Shown here: in pieces, positions 1 to 8,511 of the stretch
How positions within the stretch are numbered: the first letter of the stretch is position 1
Layout of the letters: every line of letters starts with the position of its first letter
From: Alicyclobacillus mali NBRC 102425
GTDB lineage: Bacteria; Bacillota; Bacilli; Alicyclobacillales; Alicyclobacillaceae
Length of the DNA stretch: 64,000 nucleotides
Direction: 5' to 3'
Assembly: GCF_001570745.1 (NCBI RefSeq)
Contig: NZ_BCSG01000023.1
Coordinates: 1 to 64,000, forward strand
Program-made: the position numbers and the translations under genes
The notes under the pieces: model-generated
Told to the model about the DNA's origin: nothing
Seen by the model: the letters and a program-made list of their open reading frames with translations, nothing else
The model's database searches: none

Positions 1-661
1 TCTGATGAAAATTAAGATCAGGCGCATAGTACCCATAGGTCTTTTTTGCTTCAGTGACCATCCCTGATATCTTTACGTATACATTCTCATTGGAAGCTAT
101 TACTTTGATATACTATGCCCAACGCGCAAAGTCCCTCGGTTGCATCGTGGGTTTTCCCATATGGTCAAGAATGATTCTAAGATTCGGAAATCGATCGATT
201 ACGTCTAACAGGAAGCTCAATTGGTCACAGCGAACCAAGATGTCTATCGGAATGTTTTCTAGTGAGGAATACATAAGTAATTCTTTACTCGTTCCCTCTA
301 ATAAACTGTACGTATTTTCTGTATATTCCACCATCAACCGATATCCGCGCCATTTAGGTATTCTTCGATATGCCTCGATCCTTGTCAGCCACTGTCCATC
401 GTACGGATCTATCCACCCAACGACACCTAGAATGGTGGAATCCGACGCTGCAAGGTCGATAAGAAAGTTAGTCTCTTCATACGTAGCAGCCGCTTGGACT
501 GCTATACTTCCATAAAAGTTATGCCTGAGTAGAGTTGGTACTAGATCTCCAGGGAGGTAGTCCCTTCGAATCGAACTCATATCATGTGTCATCCAATCGT
601 AGTCCCCTCGTGAAATACGCCAATAATGCTGATGTGCGTCTATGCGTTTCAGTTCTGGCAC
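1..661 (-). pseudogene. L-fuconolactonase-like amidohydrolase, interrupted by in-frame TAG, cut by window edge
   Basis: The protein begins with an amidohydrolase-2 signature (IDAHQHYW, metal-ligand His10 and His12) and a later ILDHMGKP motif, as in L-fuconolactonase and related sugar lactonases that hydrolyse an aldonolactone to the acid. The start is a GTG at 661 preceded by AGGGGG. After residue 182 (…DFARWA) a TAG at 113-115 stops translation, but the same frame continues without another stop to the window edge and reads NVYVKISGMVTEA, which is the expected next block of this family. So one nonsense change splits an otherwise intact gene. Family length is about 280 residues; the end lies outside the window. 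It is last in the sugar operon. A sequencing error is possible. Confidence 0.72.
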
Positions 662-691
662 CTTATTTACCCCCTAGTTTAAAATGGTCAT

Positions 692-1708
692 TCATACTTC
701 AAATACGCATTTTACCGCGTTCTGCATCGACAGTTCCCACTCTGTCCATACGTGTTTGATGTCGACTAGCATAGCTCTATGTGTGATGTATCCATCCACT
801 ACAATTTTCTTGTTCCGCATGAGCTCGATGACATAATGAAAGTCGTCACGTAAGGCGTTTCGACACGACAATAAGGTGAGTTCTCTCTTATGAATCTCAG
901 GATGCGGATAACACAACGAACCTTGTGCAATTCCAACCAAGGCCAAACACCCACCGTGGCCCACATACTGCAAAGCAGACTCCATGGACTGTTTATTTCC
1001 CGTCGCGTCGAAGACAATCTCCATCATGTTGCCTGCTGTCAACTCACGTACCACTTGCAACGACGTATCACTCGGGATTACATTAATCTGGTCTGACCCA
1101 CCCCACTGCGCAGCTGCTTCTAGACGGTCACGCCGGAGGTCAGTGATATATACATGTGCTCCACGGAATGCTGCGAGCCGAGCAACAGCAATTCCAATAG
1201 GGCCCGCCCCAATAACGAGAACGTGGTCCCCGCTCGATACGGATGCTCTGCGCACTGCATGTGCTGCGATACTGAGGGGCTCCACAATGACTACTTGATC
1301 GAGATCAAGCCCGTTACAACTCACCAATTGATCTTCTGGAACGGATATCAGGTCACTCATGCCTCCGTCGGACGTTACACCGATGACATCGAGAGCCCTG
1401 CAACAATTAGGCTTGCCTCGCAGGCAGGCCTTACATTTCCCACAAGACCTGTATGGAAATAGGCACACGACCTCGCCCGTAGAAAGCGAAGAAGCGCCTG
1501 AATCTACATCTTCAACAACGCCCGCCACCTCATGACCGAGGATTCGTGGGTACGTAACGAGCGGCTGTTCCCCGCGGTATGCGTGAAAATCTGTCCCACA
1601 AACGCCCACACGTTTTACGCGGACTAGCACCTCTCCTCTGCCACGCGAAATAGGCTCACAGTTCAACACACGAAACTGAAATGGGCGCTCACATTGCACC
1701 TTAAGCAT
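692..1708 (-). CDS. Zinc-dependent medium-chain dehydrogenase (sugar/polyol type)
   Basis: A 338-residue MDR-family NAD(P)-dependent alcohol or sugar dehydrogenase. Catalytic zinc ligands are visible as Cys37 (GVCGTD) and His59-Glu60 (GHE); the structural zinc lobe has Cys88, Cys91, Cys94 and Cys102 (CGKCKACLRGKPNCC). The Rossmann nucleotide loop is GAGPIG. The start ATG at 1708 overlaps the TAA of the preceding aldo/keto reductase (TAATG), suggesting translational coupling; an upstream in-frame start exists but would overlap more. Placed between an L-galactose/L-fucose dehydrogenase-like gene and a lactonase-like gene, it probably oxidises a deoxysugar acid or the sugar itself; the substrate is inferred only from context. 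It is AT-richer than genes to the right. Confidence 0.88.
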   Translation of the reverse strand: MLKVQCERPFQFRVLNCEPISRGRGEVLVRVKRVGVCGTDFHAYRGEQPLVTYPRILGHEVAGVVEDVDSGASSLSTGEVVCLFPYRSCGKCKACLRGKPNCCRALDVIGVTSDGGMSDLISVPEDQLVSCNGLDLDQVVIVEPLSIAAHAVRRASVSSGDHVLVIGAGPIGIAVARLAAFRGAHVYITDLRRDRLEAAAQWGGSDQINVIPSDTSLQVVRELTAGNMMEIVFDATGNKQSMESALQYVGHGGCLALVGIAQGSLCYPHPEIHKRELTLLSCRNALRDDFHYVIELMRNKKIVVDGYITHRAMLVDIKHVWTEWELSMQNAVKCVFEV

Positions 1709-2652
1709 TAACCCACATCCCTCCAATCTTCCTCATTTCCGCTACCCCAAGTAATACCTTCAACATCGCTGAAAAGGCCCTTCAACTCTCGTAACATCTC
1801 TTCATCCAGCGGCTCCTCAATCCACTTAATATTCTGCATAATCGTTTCCGGAGATGCTGCCCCAATCAGCGTCGTTGGAACGTCTTCATTACTCACAGAA
1901 AACTGAAGAGCTATCTTCGCGATACTTGTCCCGTGTCGTATGCAGTAGTCTGACCCAGTCTTACAAACCGTCCGCAGTCTCTTGTCAGCTGGATGCCAAG
2001 AGGGGGGGCCAACTTCAGTCAAGAGACCCATTCCTAGCGGAGATGCATTGACCAACCCTACTCCCTTGGCTTTTACCTTAGGAACTAGGTTTGAGAGACT
2101 GTTGTCAATAATGGTATAATGACAGTAAGAAAGCACAACTTCTATATCACTACTGTCTAATGTCCGTTCAAGAACACTAAGCGGATATCCAGACACCCCC
2201 ACAAAGCGTACCTTTCCCTCATCCCTTAATCTGATTGCACACGGAATAGCTTCTTCAAAAATTTGTTTCGGATGTGCAAACTCTATGTCATGGAGATATA
2301 AAATGTCAACGAAATCTGTTCCGAGCCGACGTAGACTCTGTTCTACACTCCGCTTTAGATGCCCAGATGAAAAGTCAAAATGAGAATCAGTTATTCTCCC
2401 GGCCTTTGTAGACAGCAGATATCGATCGCGGGGTACTCCACGAAGCGCTTTACCCAATATTGCCTCGGCTCGGGTATTACCATAATAAGGCGCAACGTCT
2501 ATATAATTTATTCCTCTGTCCAGCGCCGCGTGAACACAGTTAATGCATGAACTTTCCTCAACATCTCCAAACACTCCACCGAATGGCGATGCTCCGAGGC
2601 TTAGAATAGATACATCTAATGACAATAATTTTCTATATTTCATCCAGATCAT
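1708..2652 (-). CDS. Aldo/keto reductase, L-galactose/L-fucose dehydrogenase-like
   Basis: A 314-residue AKR. The catalytic tetrad is visible: Asp52 (INYIDVAP), Tyr57 (YYG), Lys83 (STKAGR) and His121 (LYLHD). The N-terminal GASPFGGVFG and PYYGNTRAE blocks resemble L-galactose dehydrogenase and the related L-fucose dehydrogenases that oxidise the C1 hydroxyl to a lactone. Start ATG at 2652 has GGAGG six bases upstream; longer in-frame starts would run into rhaEW. Together with the lactonase-like gene downstream it would give the first two steps of non-phosphorylating L-fucose (or L-galactose) oxidation; this substrate is inference. Low GC compared with rhaEW 52 bases upstream. Confidence 0.85.
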   Translation of the reverse strand: MIWMKYRKLLSLDVSILSLGASPFGGVFGDVEESSCINCVHAALDRGINYIDVAPYYGNTRAEAILGKALRGVPRDRYLLSTKAGRITDSHFDFSSGHLKRSVEQSLRRLGTDFVDILYLHDIEFAHPKQIFEEAIPCAIRLRDEGKVRFVGVSGYPLSVLERTLDSSDIEVVLSYCHYTIIDNSLSNLVPKVKAKGVGLVNASPLGMGLLTEVGPPSWHPADKRLRTVCKTGSDYCIRHGTSIAKIALQFSVSNEDVPTTLIGAASPETIMQNIKWIEEPLDEEMLRELKGLFSDVEGITWGSGNEEDWRDVG

Positions 2653-2704
2653 CAAACCTCCGTTCCAAAGGTGGCTCTTTATGTCTACCAGAATAGAATG
2701 CGCC

Positions 2705-4747
2705 TCACCGCGGGAACGCGGCGGCGACGCCTCCGTCCACCGTGAGCATGCATCCGGTCGTTTTGGCCGATCTCGGCGAGCAGAAGAACAGGATGGCCTC
2801 CGCAATGTCCTCCGGTAGGATGTTCACGCCGAGGATGGTGCGCCTGCGGTAGTAGTCTTCAAGCTCCTCCGGCGCAATGCCGTACGCGCGTGCGCGCTCC
2901 TCACGCCAGGCCGAAGTCCAAATGTTCGATCCTTGGAGCACCGCATCCGGCATGACGATATTCACCCTAATGCCGTGAGGCCCGCCTTCGACAGCCAGAC
3001 ACCGGGCGAGGTGATTCTCCATCGCCTTCGCGGCGCTGTACGCCGATGCGTCCTTCCCTGCGTAAACCGCGTTTTTGGACGTCACAAACACCATCGCGCC
3101 GCCGCGCCCCTGCTCCACCATCACGCGGAACGCCTCTCGCGACGTCAGAAAGTAACCCGTCCCGAGCACTGCGACGTTCTTGTTCCACTCCGCGAGCGAC
3201 GTCTCGGTCACGGGTGCTGAACTCGCGAGGCCCGCGTTGGAGATGACGAGATCGATCCCGCCATAGGCCAGGATGGCCTCCTCGATGGAGCGAGCGACCG
3301 CCTCCTCCTGCGTGACGTCTAGCGCCACGCCGATGGCTGCGCCGGGGCCGTGCTGGGCGTTCAACTCATCCGCGAGGCTCTGCGCGGCATCCGCGGCGAG
3401 ATCGGCGATCACGACGTGCGCCCCTTCTTCCGCCAGACGGCGGGCGGTCGCACTGCCAATGCCGCCGGCCCCGCCCGTGATGTACGCAACCTTCCGCGAC
3501 AATTCCTTCTCTGGCGGAGCAAGCGTGAGTTTGTAGAGCTCGAGCGGCCAATACTCGACGTCGAAGGACTCCTTCTCGTCGAGCGACACAAACTCGCCGA
3601 TGGCCGTCGCACCGCGCATGACCTCAATGGCTCTGCGGTACAGATCGAGCGCGATGTTCGCCATCTTCTTGTTCTTGCCTGTGCCAATCGCACCGAGCCC
3701 CGGGATGAGGATGATGCGTGGAAACGGATCGTGCATGGGCACGTCGAGATCGACGTTCCGTTCGTAATAGGCCGCATAGTCGTCCCGATAGGCTGTAAGC
3801 CCCGCCCCCAGTTTTTCTTTCAGCGCGTCGACGCCTTCGGAAGGGGACCAATCCACAAACAACGGCCGACGCTTTGTATGAACGAGGTGATCCGGACAGG
3901 CCGCACCGACCTGCGAAAGCGACGGCGCATCGTGGCTGCCCGCGAACTCGACAAATTCGGAGCTGTCATCATAGGAAAGAATGGCGCCTTGCCGCTTGCT
4001 CACGATGCCTCGGACAAAGGGCAGGATCTGCACGGCGATGCGCCGCCGTTCTTCCTGCGGCAGCGCGGGATGTTTCACACCGCCGAAGGCCACGCGCCCC
4101 CGCTGTTTCGCCTTCAGATACTCCGACGCCTCATCAATGATGCGCATGGTGTTGGCGTAGCAGGCTTCGGACGTTTCGCCCCAGGTGATGAGGCCATGCT
4201 TCTCCATCAGCACGCACTCGCAATGGGGATTCGCCCGCACGGCCTCCGCGACGAGCTTGGACAGCGCGAATCCCGGCCGCAGGTACGGGACCCACACGGC
4301 GCGATCGCCGAAGATCTCCTTGGCCACCTCGCGCCCGTTGGTGCTCGTGCAGATGGCGATGATGCTATCCGGGTGCGTGTGATCCACGTGCGCGTGCGGG
4401 ATGAAGGCGTGAAGCAGAGTCTCGATGGACGATCGCGGATGCTTGGCCTCCACCATACAGTGGGCGAGGTAGTCGACCATCTCCTCGTCCGTCATCGCGT
4501 CGCGCTCCATAAGCGGCAGCACTTCGTCAAGCCGAAGCGCGGTGAAGCTCTTCTCCGTCGCCTCGGCGAGGTCGGAACCGCTGCCTTTCACCCACATGAC
4601 GCGGATTTCGCGGCCCATGTGATCGAGCATGGTGGTCTTGGCGGACGTGTTTCCCCCACCCCAATTGCATACGCTGCGATCCGCGCCGAGGCGGCGAGAT
4701 CGATCGACCAGCTCCTGAAGAGCGGTTGCTTCTTGTGTGACGATCAC
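2705..4747 (-). CDS. rhaEW: Bifunctional rhamnulose-1-phosphate aldolase / lactaldehyde dehydrogenase
   Basis: A 680-residue fusion. Residues about 1-420 form a class II aldolase domain with the zinc-binding run HAFIPHAHVDHTHPD; residues about 425-680 form a short-chain dehydrogenase with TGGAGGIG nucleotide loop, NAG and YSAAKA active-site blocks. It matches the architecture and size of Bacillus RhaEW (YuxG): the aldolase cleaves L-rhamnulose-1-phosphate to dihydroxyacetone phosphate and L-lactaldehyde, and the dehydrogenase half acts on the aldehyde. GTG start at 4747 follows AAGGAGG with eight bases spacing, 17 bases after the rhaB stop. Earlier in-frame starts lie inside rhaB and are rejected. 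No isomerase gene is in the window. Confidence 0.93.
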   Translation of the reverse strand: MIVTQEATALQELVDRSRRLGADRSVCNWGGGNTSAKTTMLDHMGREIRVMWVKGSGSDLAEATEKSFTALRLDEVLPLMERDAMTDEEMVDYLAHCMVEAKHPRSSIETLLHAFIPHAHVDHTHPDSIIAICTSTNGREVAKEIFGDRAVWVPYLRPGFALSKLVAEAVRANPHCECVLMEKHGLITWGETSEACYANTMRIIDEASEYLKAKQRGRVAFGGVKHPALPQEERRRIAVQILPFVRGIVSKRQGAILSYDDSSEFVEFAGSHDAPSLSQVGAACPDHLVHTKRRPLFVDWSPSEGVDALKEKLGAGLTAYRDDYAAYYERNVDLDVPMHDPFPRIILIPGLGAIGTGKNKKMANIALDLYRRAIEVMRGATAIGEFVSLDEKESFDVEYWPLELYKLTLAPPEKELSRKVAYITGGAGGIGSATARRLAEEGAHVVIADLAADAAQSLADELNAQHGPGAAIGVALDVTQEEAVARSIEEAILAYGGIDLVISNAGLASSAPVTETSLAEWNKNVAVLGTGYFLTSREAFRVMVEQGRGGAMVFVTSKNAVYAGKDASAYSAAKAMENHLARCLAVEGGPHGIRVNIVMPDAVLQGSNIWTSAWREERARAYGIAPEELEDYYRRRTILGVNILPEDIAEAILFFCSPRSAKTTGCMLTVDGGVAAAFPR

Positions 4748-4764
4748 GGCAATTTCCTCCTTGA

Positions 4765-6237
4765 TCACGAGTTCGCAAGGGTCGGACGGTGGATCAGTCG
4801 CTCGCGAAAACGAGCGTACGCGTCTTCCCACGAAGCCGTATTCGCCGGCTCGTACGTGCGAAGCGCGACGGAAGACCGCAAGAGTGCTCTGGCTTCTTCC
4901 AAATTCGATATCTCGCCGAGACCGACAAGCTGCATCAGCGCGTTTCCCCACGCGCTCGCCTCCGAGGGGCCAGCGAGCACCGGAAGACCTAAGCAGTCCG
5001 CTGTCCACTGGGAGAGAAGCGCGTTTTGCGAGCCACCGCCGACAACGTGGACGGCGTCGTAGTGGAATCCTGTGAGAGCTTTCACTTCCTCCACCACGAC
5101 GCGGTACTTGAGCGCCAGCGACTCGAGGACCGCTCGAACCATTTCGCCTCGGTCTTCCGGCGGATGGCCACCCCATTCCTTCACCGCCTGTTGGATGGCC
5201 TCCGTCATCGATGGCGGATGGAGAAATCGAGGGTGGTCGGGATCGAAAAGATGAGCAAACGGTTGGGCACGCTGGGCTTCCTGCAACATCTGGAACAGCG
5301 ATACCGGCTCGCCCCTTGTCGCCCATTCGCGCTCGAGCTCCTGGAGAAGCCACAGGCCCATGACGTTCTTGAGCAAGCGGTAGTTGCCCACGCCGCCCTC
5401 GTTCGAAAAGTTCCACCGCAGCGCCTCATCCGACGTGATGGGCTCTGGCACCACGGTTCCGACGAGCGACCAGGTTCCTGAGCTGATGTAAAGGTACGGT
5501 TGGCCCATCGCCGGGACGGCGACGACCGCGGAGGCCGTGTCGTGGGAGGCGACGTGCACCACCTGTGGCGGTCCAACCTCCACAAGATGGCGAGCCGGGC
5601 CGAGTAAAGTGCCGGGGCTCCGGATTTCCGGGAAGAGACTCGCGGGTAATCCTAGCCGCTCCAAGACCTCGGTGGCCCATCCCTTCGTGCGCACCGACAC
5701 AAGCTGGGTCGTAGTGGCGTTTGTCCACTCCGCGTGCGCGACGCCCGTCAACATGAAATTCAAGAGATCAGGCAGAAGCAGAAGCAAACGGCTCCTCGAC
5801 AAAAGCGGTTCGTTCTCTTGTTGCAGCGCAATCAATTGATAGATGGAGTTAAAGGGAAGAAATTGAATGCCCGTCTCGCGAAACAGGTCCTCGAGCGAGA
5901 TACGCTGCATTGCGCGGCGGACGCCGACCTCGTGAGCGCCGTCCCGGTAGTGACGCGGTGGCTGAACGAGCCGTCCTACTTCGTCAATCAGGCCGAAGTC
6001 CACGGCCCACGAGTCAATCCCCACCGACGCGAGCGGATGCACACCAGCGATGTACCGGAGCCCTGTTTCGATGGCACGATACAGAGTGTCGACGTCGACG
6101 ACCAGGTGACCGTCGCGCTTGACGGGGCGAGTCGAAAATCGGTGGCGTTCCTCCAGTTCAAGTCGCGATCCGTCGAACAGCCCGTGCATGACGCGACCGC
6201 TGGATGCGCCGAGATCGACCGCAGCGACATGAAGCAC
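4765..6237 (-). CDS. rhaB: Rhamnulokinase
   Basis: FGGY-family sugar kinase of about 490 residues. The N-terminal phosphate-binding block reads AVDLGASSGRVM, and the ATP-binding block VVGGGSQNALLSQWTADCLG is near residue 400. It phosphorylates L-rhamnulose at O1. It is the first gene of the sugar operon, followed immediately by rhaEW, which supports the substrate. Start choice is uncertain: GTG at 6237 has GGGGGTGA five bases upstream; in-frame GTGs at 6246 and 6258 are alternatives that add three or seven residues. Ends …RPTLANS. Confidence 0.92.
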   Translation of the reverse strand: MLHVAAVDLGASSGRVMHGLFDGSRLELEERHRFSTRPVKRDGHLVVDVDTLYRAIETGLRYIAGVHPLASVGIDSWAVDFGLIDEVGRLVQPPRHYRDGAHEVGVRRAMQRISLEDLFRETGIQFLPFNSIYQLIALQQENEPLLSRSRLLLLLPDLLNFMLTGVAHAEWTNATTTQLVSVRTKGWATEVLERLGLPASLFPEIRSPGTLLGPARHLVEVGPPQVVHVASHDTASAVVAVPAMGQPYLYISSGTWSLVGTVVPEPITSDEALRWNFSNEGGVGNYRLLKNVMGLWLLQELEREWATRGEPVSLFQMLQEAQRAQPFAHLFDPDHPRFLHPPSMTEAIQQAVKEWGGHPPEDRGEMVRAVLESLALKYRVVVEEVKALTGFHYDAVHVVGGGSQNALLSQWTADCLGLPVLAGPSEASAWGNALMQLVGLGEISNLEEARALLRSSVALRTYEPANTASWEDAYARFRERLIHRPTLANS

Positions 6238-6281
6238 TCGACTCACCCCCGCACACACATGAAAGGGTTATCACAAGACTG

Positions 6282-6287
6282 ATTATA
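6282..6287 (-). promoter_or_regulatory. Putative -10 box of the rha operon
   Basis: On the minus strand the sequence reads TATAAT, about 45-50 bases before the rhaB start, in a very AT-rich stretch (6282-6340). No good -35 is found 17 bases upstream (AACACA), so an activator is likely; the poly-A/T tract upstream may also act as an UP-like element. No regulator gene is adjacent. Confidence 0.55.
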
Positions 6288-6439
6288 CACGAAAAAATCT
6301 GTTTTGTGTTGTTTTATTTTTGTTTTTGACCGAAAAAATAAGCATCGTCAGAGATGAACACGAGTGCGGATTCTCGACAACACGGGCGACAAGAGGCCAG
6401 CTCACGGCGGGCCGGCACGAATTCGTGCCCAACGACGCG

Positions 6440-6466
6440 AAAAAGCCCCGCCGCAGGGGCGGGGCC
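6440..6466 (-). terminator. Intrinsic terminator of dps
   Basis: Perfect 8-bp GC arms (6445-6452 and 6458-6465) with a five-base loop, followed on the minus strand by five Ts. It lies 14 bases after the dps stop. Confidence 0.9.
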
Positions 6467-6479
6467 ATCATGCCTAGGG

Positions 6480-6974
6480 TCAGTGTTCGATGTGCGCTTC
6501 CAAAAACCACAGGTCCTGATCCAACTGCCTCGAGACCTCGGTGAACAAGTCTGCGGTGTCCGAATCGTGCTCCTCCGACTCCTCGATGAACTTGCGCGCC
6601 TCGTTGGCGACGACGGCCCAGCGATCCGCCAGCGCCTTGAGCACTTCGACGTCCTTCGTGACGGACAGGTCCCATTTCGGAAGCTTCGTCTGCGCCGCGA
6701 GGTCCTGAATCGGCAGCCCCGCCACGCCGCCGAGCGCCGTCGCCCGCTCCGCCACATCGTCAATGGCCTCGACCAGGTGAGCGGCGAGCGTGTCGAGCAT
6801 CTCGTGATACGACAAAAAGTGAGGACCGCGGACATTCCAATGCGCGAGCTTCGTCTGGTTCCAAAGATCCGTGAGATGCACGACATGCGTGTTGAGGAGC
6901 TCAATCATCCGCCTTTTGACGTCGTCAGCGAGATCGATGCGCGTGCGCTTCAACTGGGAGACGTTCGTAGCCAT
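6480..6974 (-). CDS. dps: Dps-family ferritin-like DNA-protection protein
   Basis: A 164-residue four-helix protein of the Dps family. The ferroxidase motif is seen as LAHWNVRGPHFLSYHEMLD followed by HLVEAIDDVAERATALGG, giving the inter-subunit His/Asp/Glu iron site. Family role: dodecamer that oxidises and stores iron and shields DNA under peroxide or starvation stress. ATG at 6974 has GGAGGTG six bases upstream. It has its own promoter and terminator, so it is monocistronic. Confidence 0.93.
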   Translation of the reverse strand: MATNVSQLKRTRIDLADDVKRRMIELLNTHVVHLTDLWNQTKLAHWNVRGPHFLSYHEMLDTLAAHLVEAIDDVAERATALGGVAGLPIQDLAAQTKLPKWDLSVTKDVEVLKALADRWAVVANEARKFIEESEEHDSDTADLFTEVSRQLDQDLWFLEAHIEH

Positions 6975-7005
6975 AGGACACCTCCATTGGAATAGGCTTG
7001 TGTCC

Positions 7006-7034
7006 AGTATACCCCAACTCGTCCCACAACCCAA
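7006..7034 (-). promoter_or_regulatory. Promoter of dps
   Basis: Minus strand TTGGGT (7034-7029), 17-base spacer, TATACT (7011-7006). The spacing to the ATG at 6974 is typical. No PerR-like palindrome was recognised. Confidence 0.65.
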
Positions 7035-7045
7035 GGTTTCCTTAT

Positions 7046-8284
7046 TCATGCCTCGATGAGGCGTAACCATCGCGCCACAAGGGGCGTGGTACTCGCCTGG
7101 ACCAACAACGTGATCAGCACGGCCGTCGCTGCCACCTGTGTGAAGACCTGCGCACCCGGGATCCGCGCGCCCTGCACCAGACCAGCGAGCGCAATGGCGA
7201 TGGTCCCCGTCTCGCGCACCCAGAAGAAAAAGGCGATTTCGCGCCAGCTCCACTTCGCCTGCCGATCCGGCAAGAGACTCGCCAGCACCGTCAACGGGCG
7301 CGCCACAAGCATAAACACGGCGACCACGATGAGCGCGACCCCCACGTGTTGCGCCAACAACCGCAGGCTTAACTGGCTGCCGAGCGAGATGAAGATCAGC
7401 ATGCGAAACTGCAGCGACATTCCGTCCACAAATCCCTCGAGCAGCGCGCGCGCCGGCTCTTCCACCCTTGGCCATCGCTTCGGCGCATGAACGAGAGCCA
7501 TACCGGCCACAAAGCTCGCCATGAAGCCACTGGCGCCGAGTTGGGCGGCGCTGGCATAGCTGCCAAGCGCCGCGAGCACAAGATACAGCGAACGCCCCCC
7601 CGGTGTCGGAGGCGCGTACCGGCTGATGAGCCATGCAGCAGCAAGCCCAAACGCAGCGCCAATCACGGCTCCCCCCAGGGCGAGCCGCGCGATTTGCCCG
7701 ACGAGATCGCCTGCACTCACGTGCGTATCAGCGCTGGCGGCCATCACCCGAGTCAACACCAGCGCCGTCAACATGGCGCCCGTGGCGTCCGTGAAGGCGG
7801 ACTCGGCGATCACGGCCTGCGCCACCCGCGCGCGGATGGACAGGCGCTGAAAGATGGGCACGAGCGAGGCGGGATCCGTCGAGGCGAGCAGCGAGCCCAA
7901 GAGGAGCGCCGACAGCATGGGAAGCCCCAGAGCCACATGTGCGGCGACGCCGACGACCGCGGCCGTGATCGCCAGGCCGAGCGTGGCGAGAAGGAGCACG
8001 GACAGCCAGATGCGGCGCAGGACCTGAAACCGCATTTCGAGCCCGCCCTGAAACACAATCCAAGCTGCGCCGAGCGAGAGGACGGCGTCGTGAAACGCCC
8101 CGCCTTCGGGGATGCGCAGCACGTCGAGGGCCGAGGGCCCGAGCAGGAAGCCTACGAGGACGTGCAGCACGATGTCGGGCAGGCGCAACCGCTCGGCCAA
8201 CCGCGAGGCGAGAGCGCCGGACGCGAGCATGACAAAAAGCGCGAAGAGGTACGATTCCGCAACCTGCAGAGGATTCGACGCCAT
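7046..8284 (-). CDS. Cation/proton antiporter (CPA family)
   Basis: A 412-residue polytopic membrane protein with about 12 hydrophobic segments. Conserved CPA1/CPA2 blocks include VLHVLVGFLLGP near the start, FQGGLEM, LGSLLASTDPASLVPIF and AESAFTDATGAM (the ion-site Asp in a TD motif). Family role: electroneutral exchange of Na+ or K+ for H+, relevant for pH homeostasis. ATG at 8284 follows GGAGGTG. The 5' leader contains a terminator hairpin (see separate entries). It lacks a cytosolic RCK domain, unlike the antiporter near 53 kb. Confidence 0.87.
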   Translation of the reverse strand: MASNPLQVAESYLFALFVMLASGALASRLAERLRLPDIVLHVLVGFLLGPSALDVLRIPEGGAFHDAVLSLGAAWIVFQGGLEMRFQVLRRIWLSVLLLATLGLAITAAVVGVAAHVALGLPMLSALLLGSLLASTDPASLVPIFQRLSIRARVAQAVIAESAFTDATGAMLTALVLTRVMAASADTHVSAGDLVGQIARLALGGAVIGAAFGLAAAWLISRYAPPTPGGRSLYLVLAALGSYASAAQLGASGFMASFVAGMALVHAPKRWPRVEEPARALLEGFVDGMSLQFRMLIFISLGSQLSLRLLAQHVGVALIVVAVFMLVARPLTVLASLLPDRQAKWSWREIAFFFWVRETGTIAIALAGLVQGARIPGAQVFTQVAATAVLITLLVQASTTPLVARWLRLIEA

Positions 8285-8392
8285 CGAGCACCTCCAAAAC
8301 GCGAAAAGGAGCCTGTCGTTTGACAGACTCCACCTGTGTTCTCGCGAAATTCAGTTCGGACTCGCCAAGCGTGTCGGCGACGGTCCACTTCC
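8285..8392 (-). promoter_or_regulatory. Antiporter mRNA leader with two hairpins, possible attenuator/riboswitch
   Basis: From the predicted transcription start near 8386 the leader first folds into a hairpin with GGAC/GUCC and UCGCC/GGCGA paired segments, then into a strong intrinsic terminator before the ribosome site. Because the gene upstream is divergent, the terminator can only act on this mRNA. The class of RNA is not recognised. Confidence 0.5.
8304..8331 (-). terminator. Intrinsic terminator inside antiporter leader
   Basis: Ten-base-pair stem (8308-8317 with 8322-8331, one G-U pair) and loop of four, then TTTT on the minus strand. It sits 20 bases before the ATG at 8284, so it would switch off the antiporter unless an alternative fold forms. 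Confidence 0.75.
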
Positions 8393-8421
8393 TTTATACA
8401 GGAAAGAGGCGGCCTCGTCAA
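8393..8421 (-). promoter_or_regulatory. Promoter of the antiporter leader
   Basis: Minus strand TTGACG (8421-8416), 17-base spacer, TATAAA (8398-8393); close to the vegetative consensus. Confidence 0.75.
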
Positions 8422-8511
8422 CGGCTGAGCAGGAGAATTCCGGTGACGAAGAGAAAGAGTGACGTGGACGAAGCTTCGTGGTTGAGATCACCGAGATATG
8501 GGGTCTGTGAA

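Noticed and set aside
113-115. TAG considered as a recoded or read-through codon
   Set aside because: No pyrrolysine-type context or special structure seen; simple nonsense mutation or error is more likely.
3350-5062. Long open frame (about 570 codons) on the plus strand over rhaEW
   Set aside because: Fully antisense to rhaEW and rhaB, no ribosome site, composition rich in Arg and His as expected of a GC-rich shadow frame.
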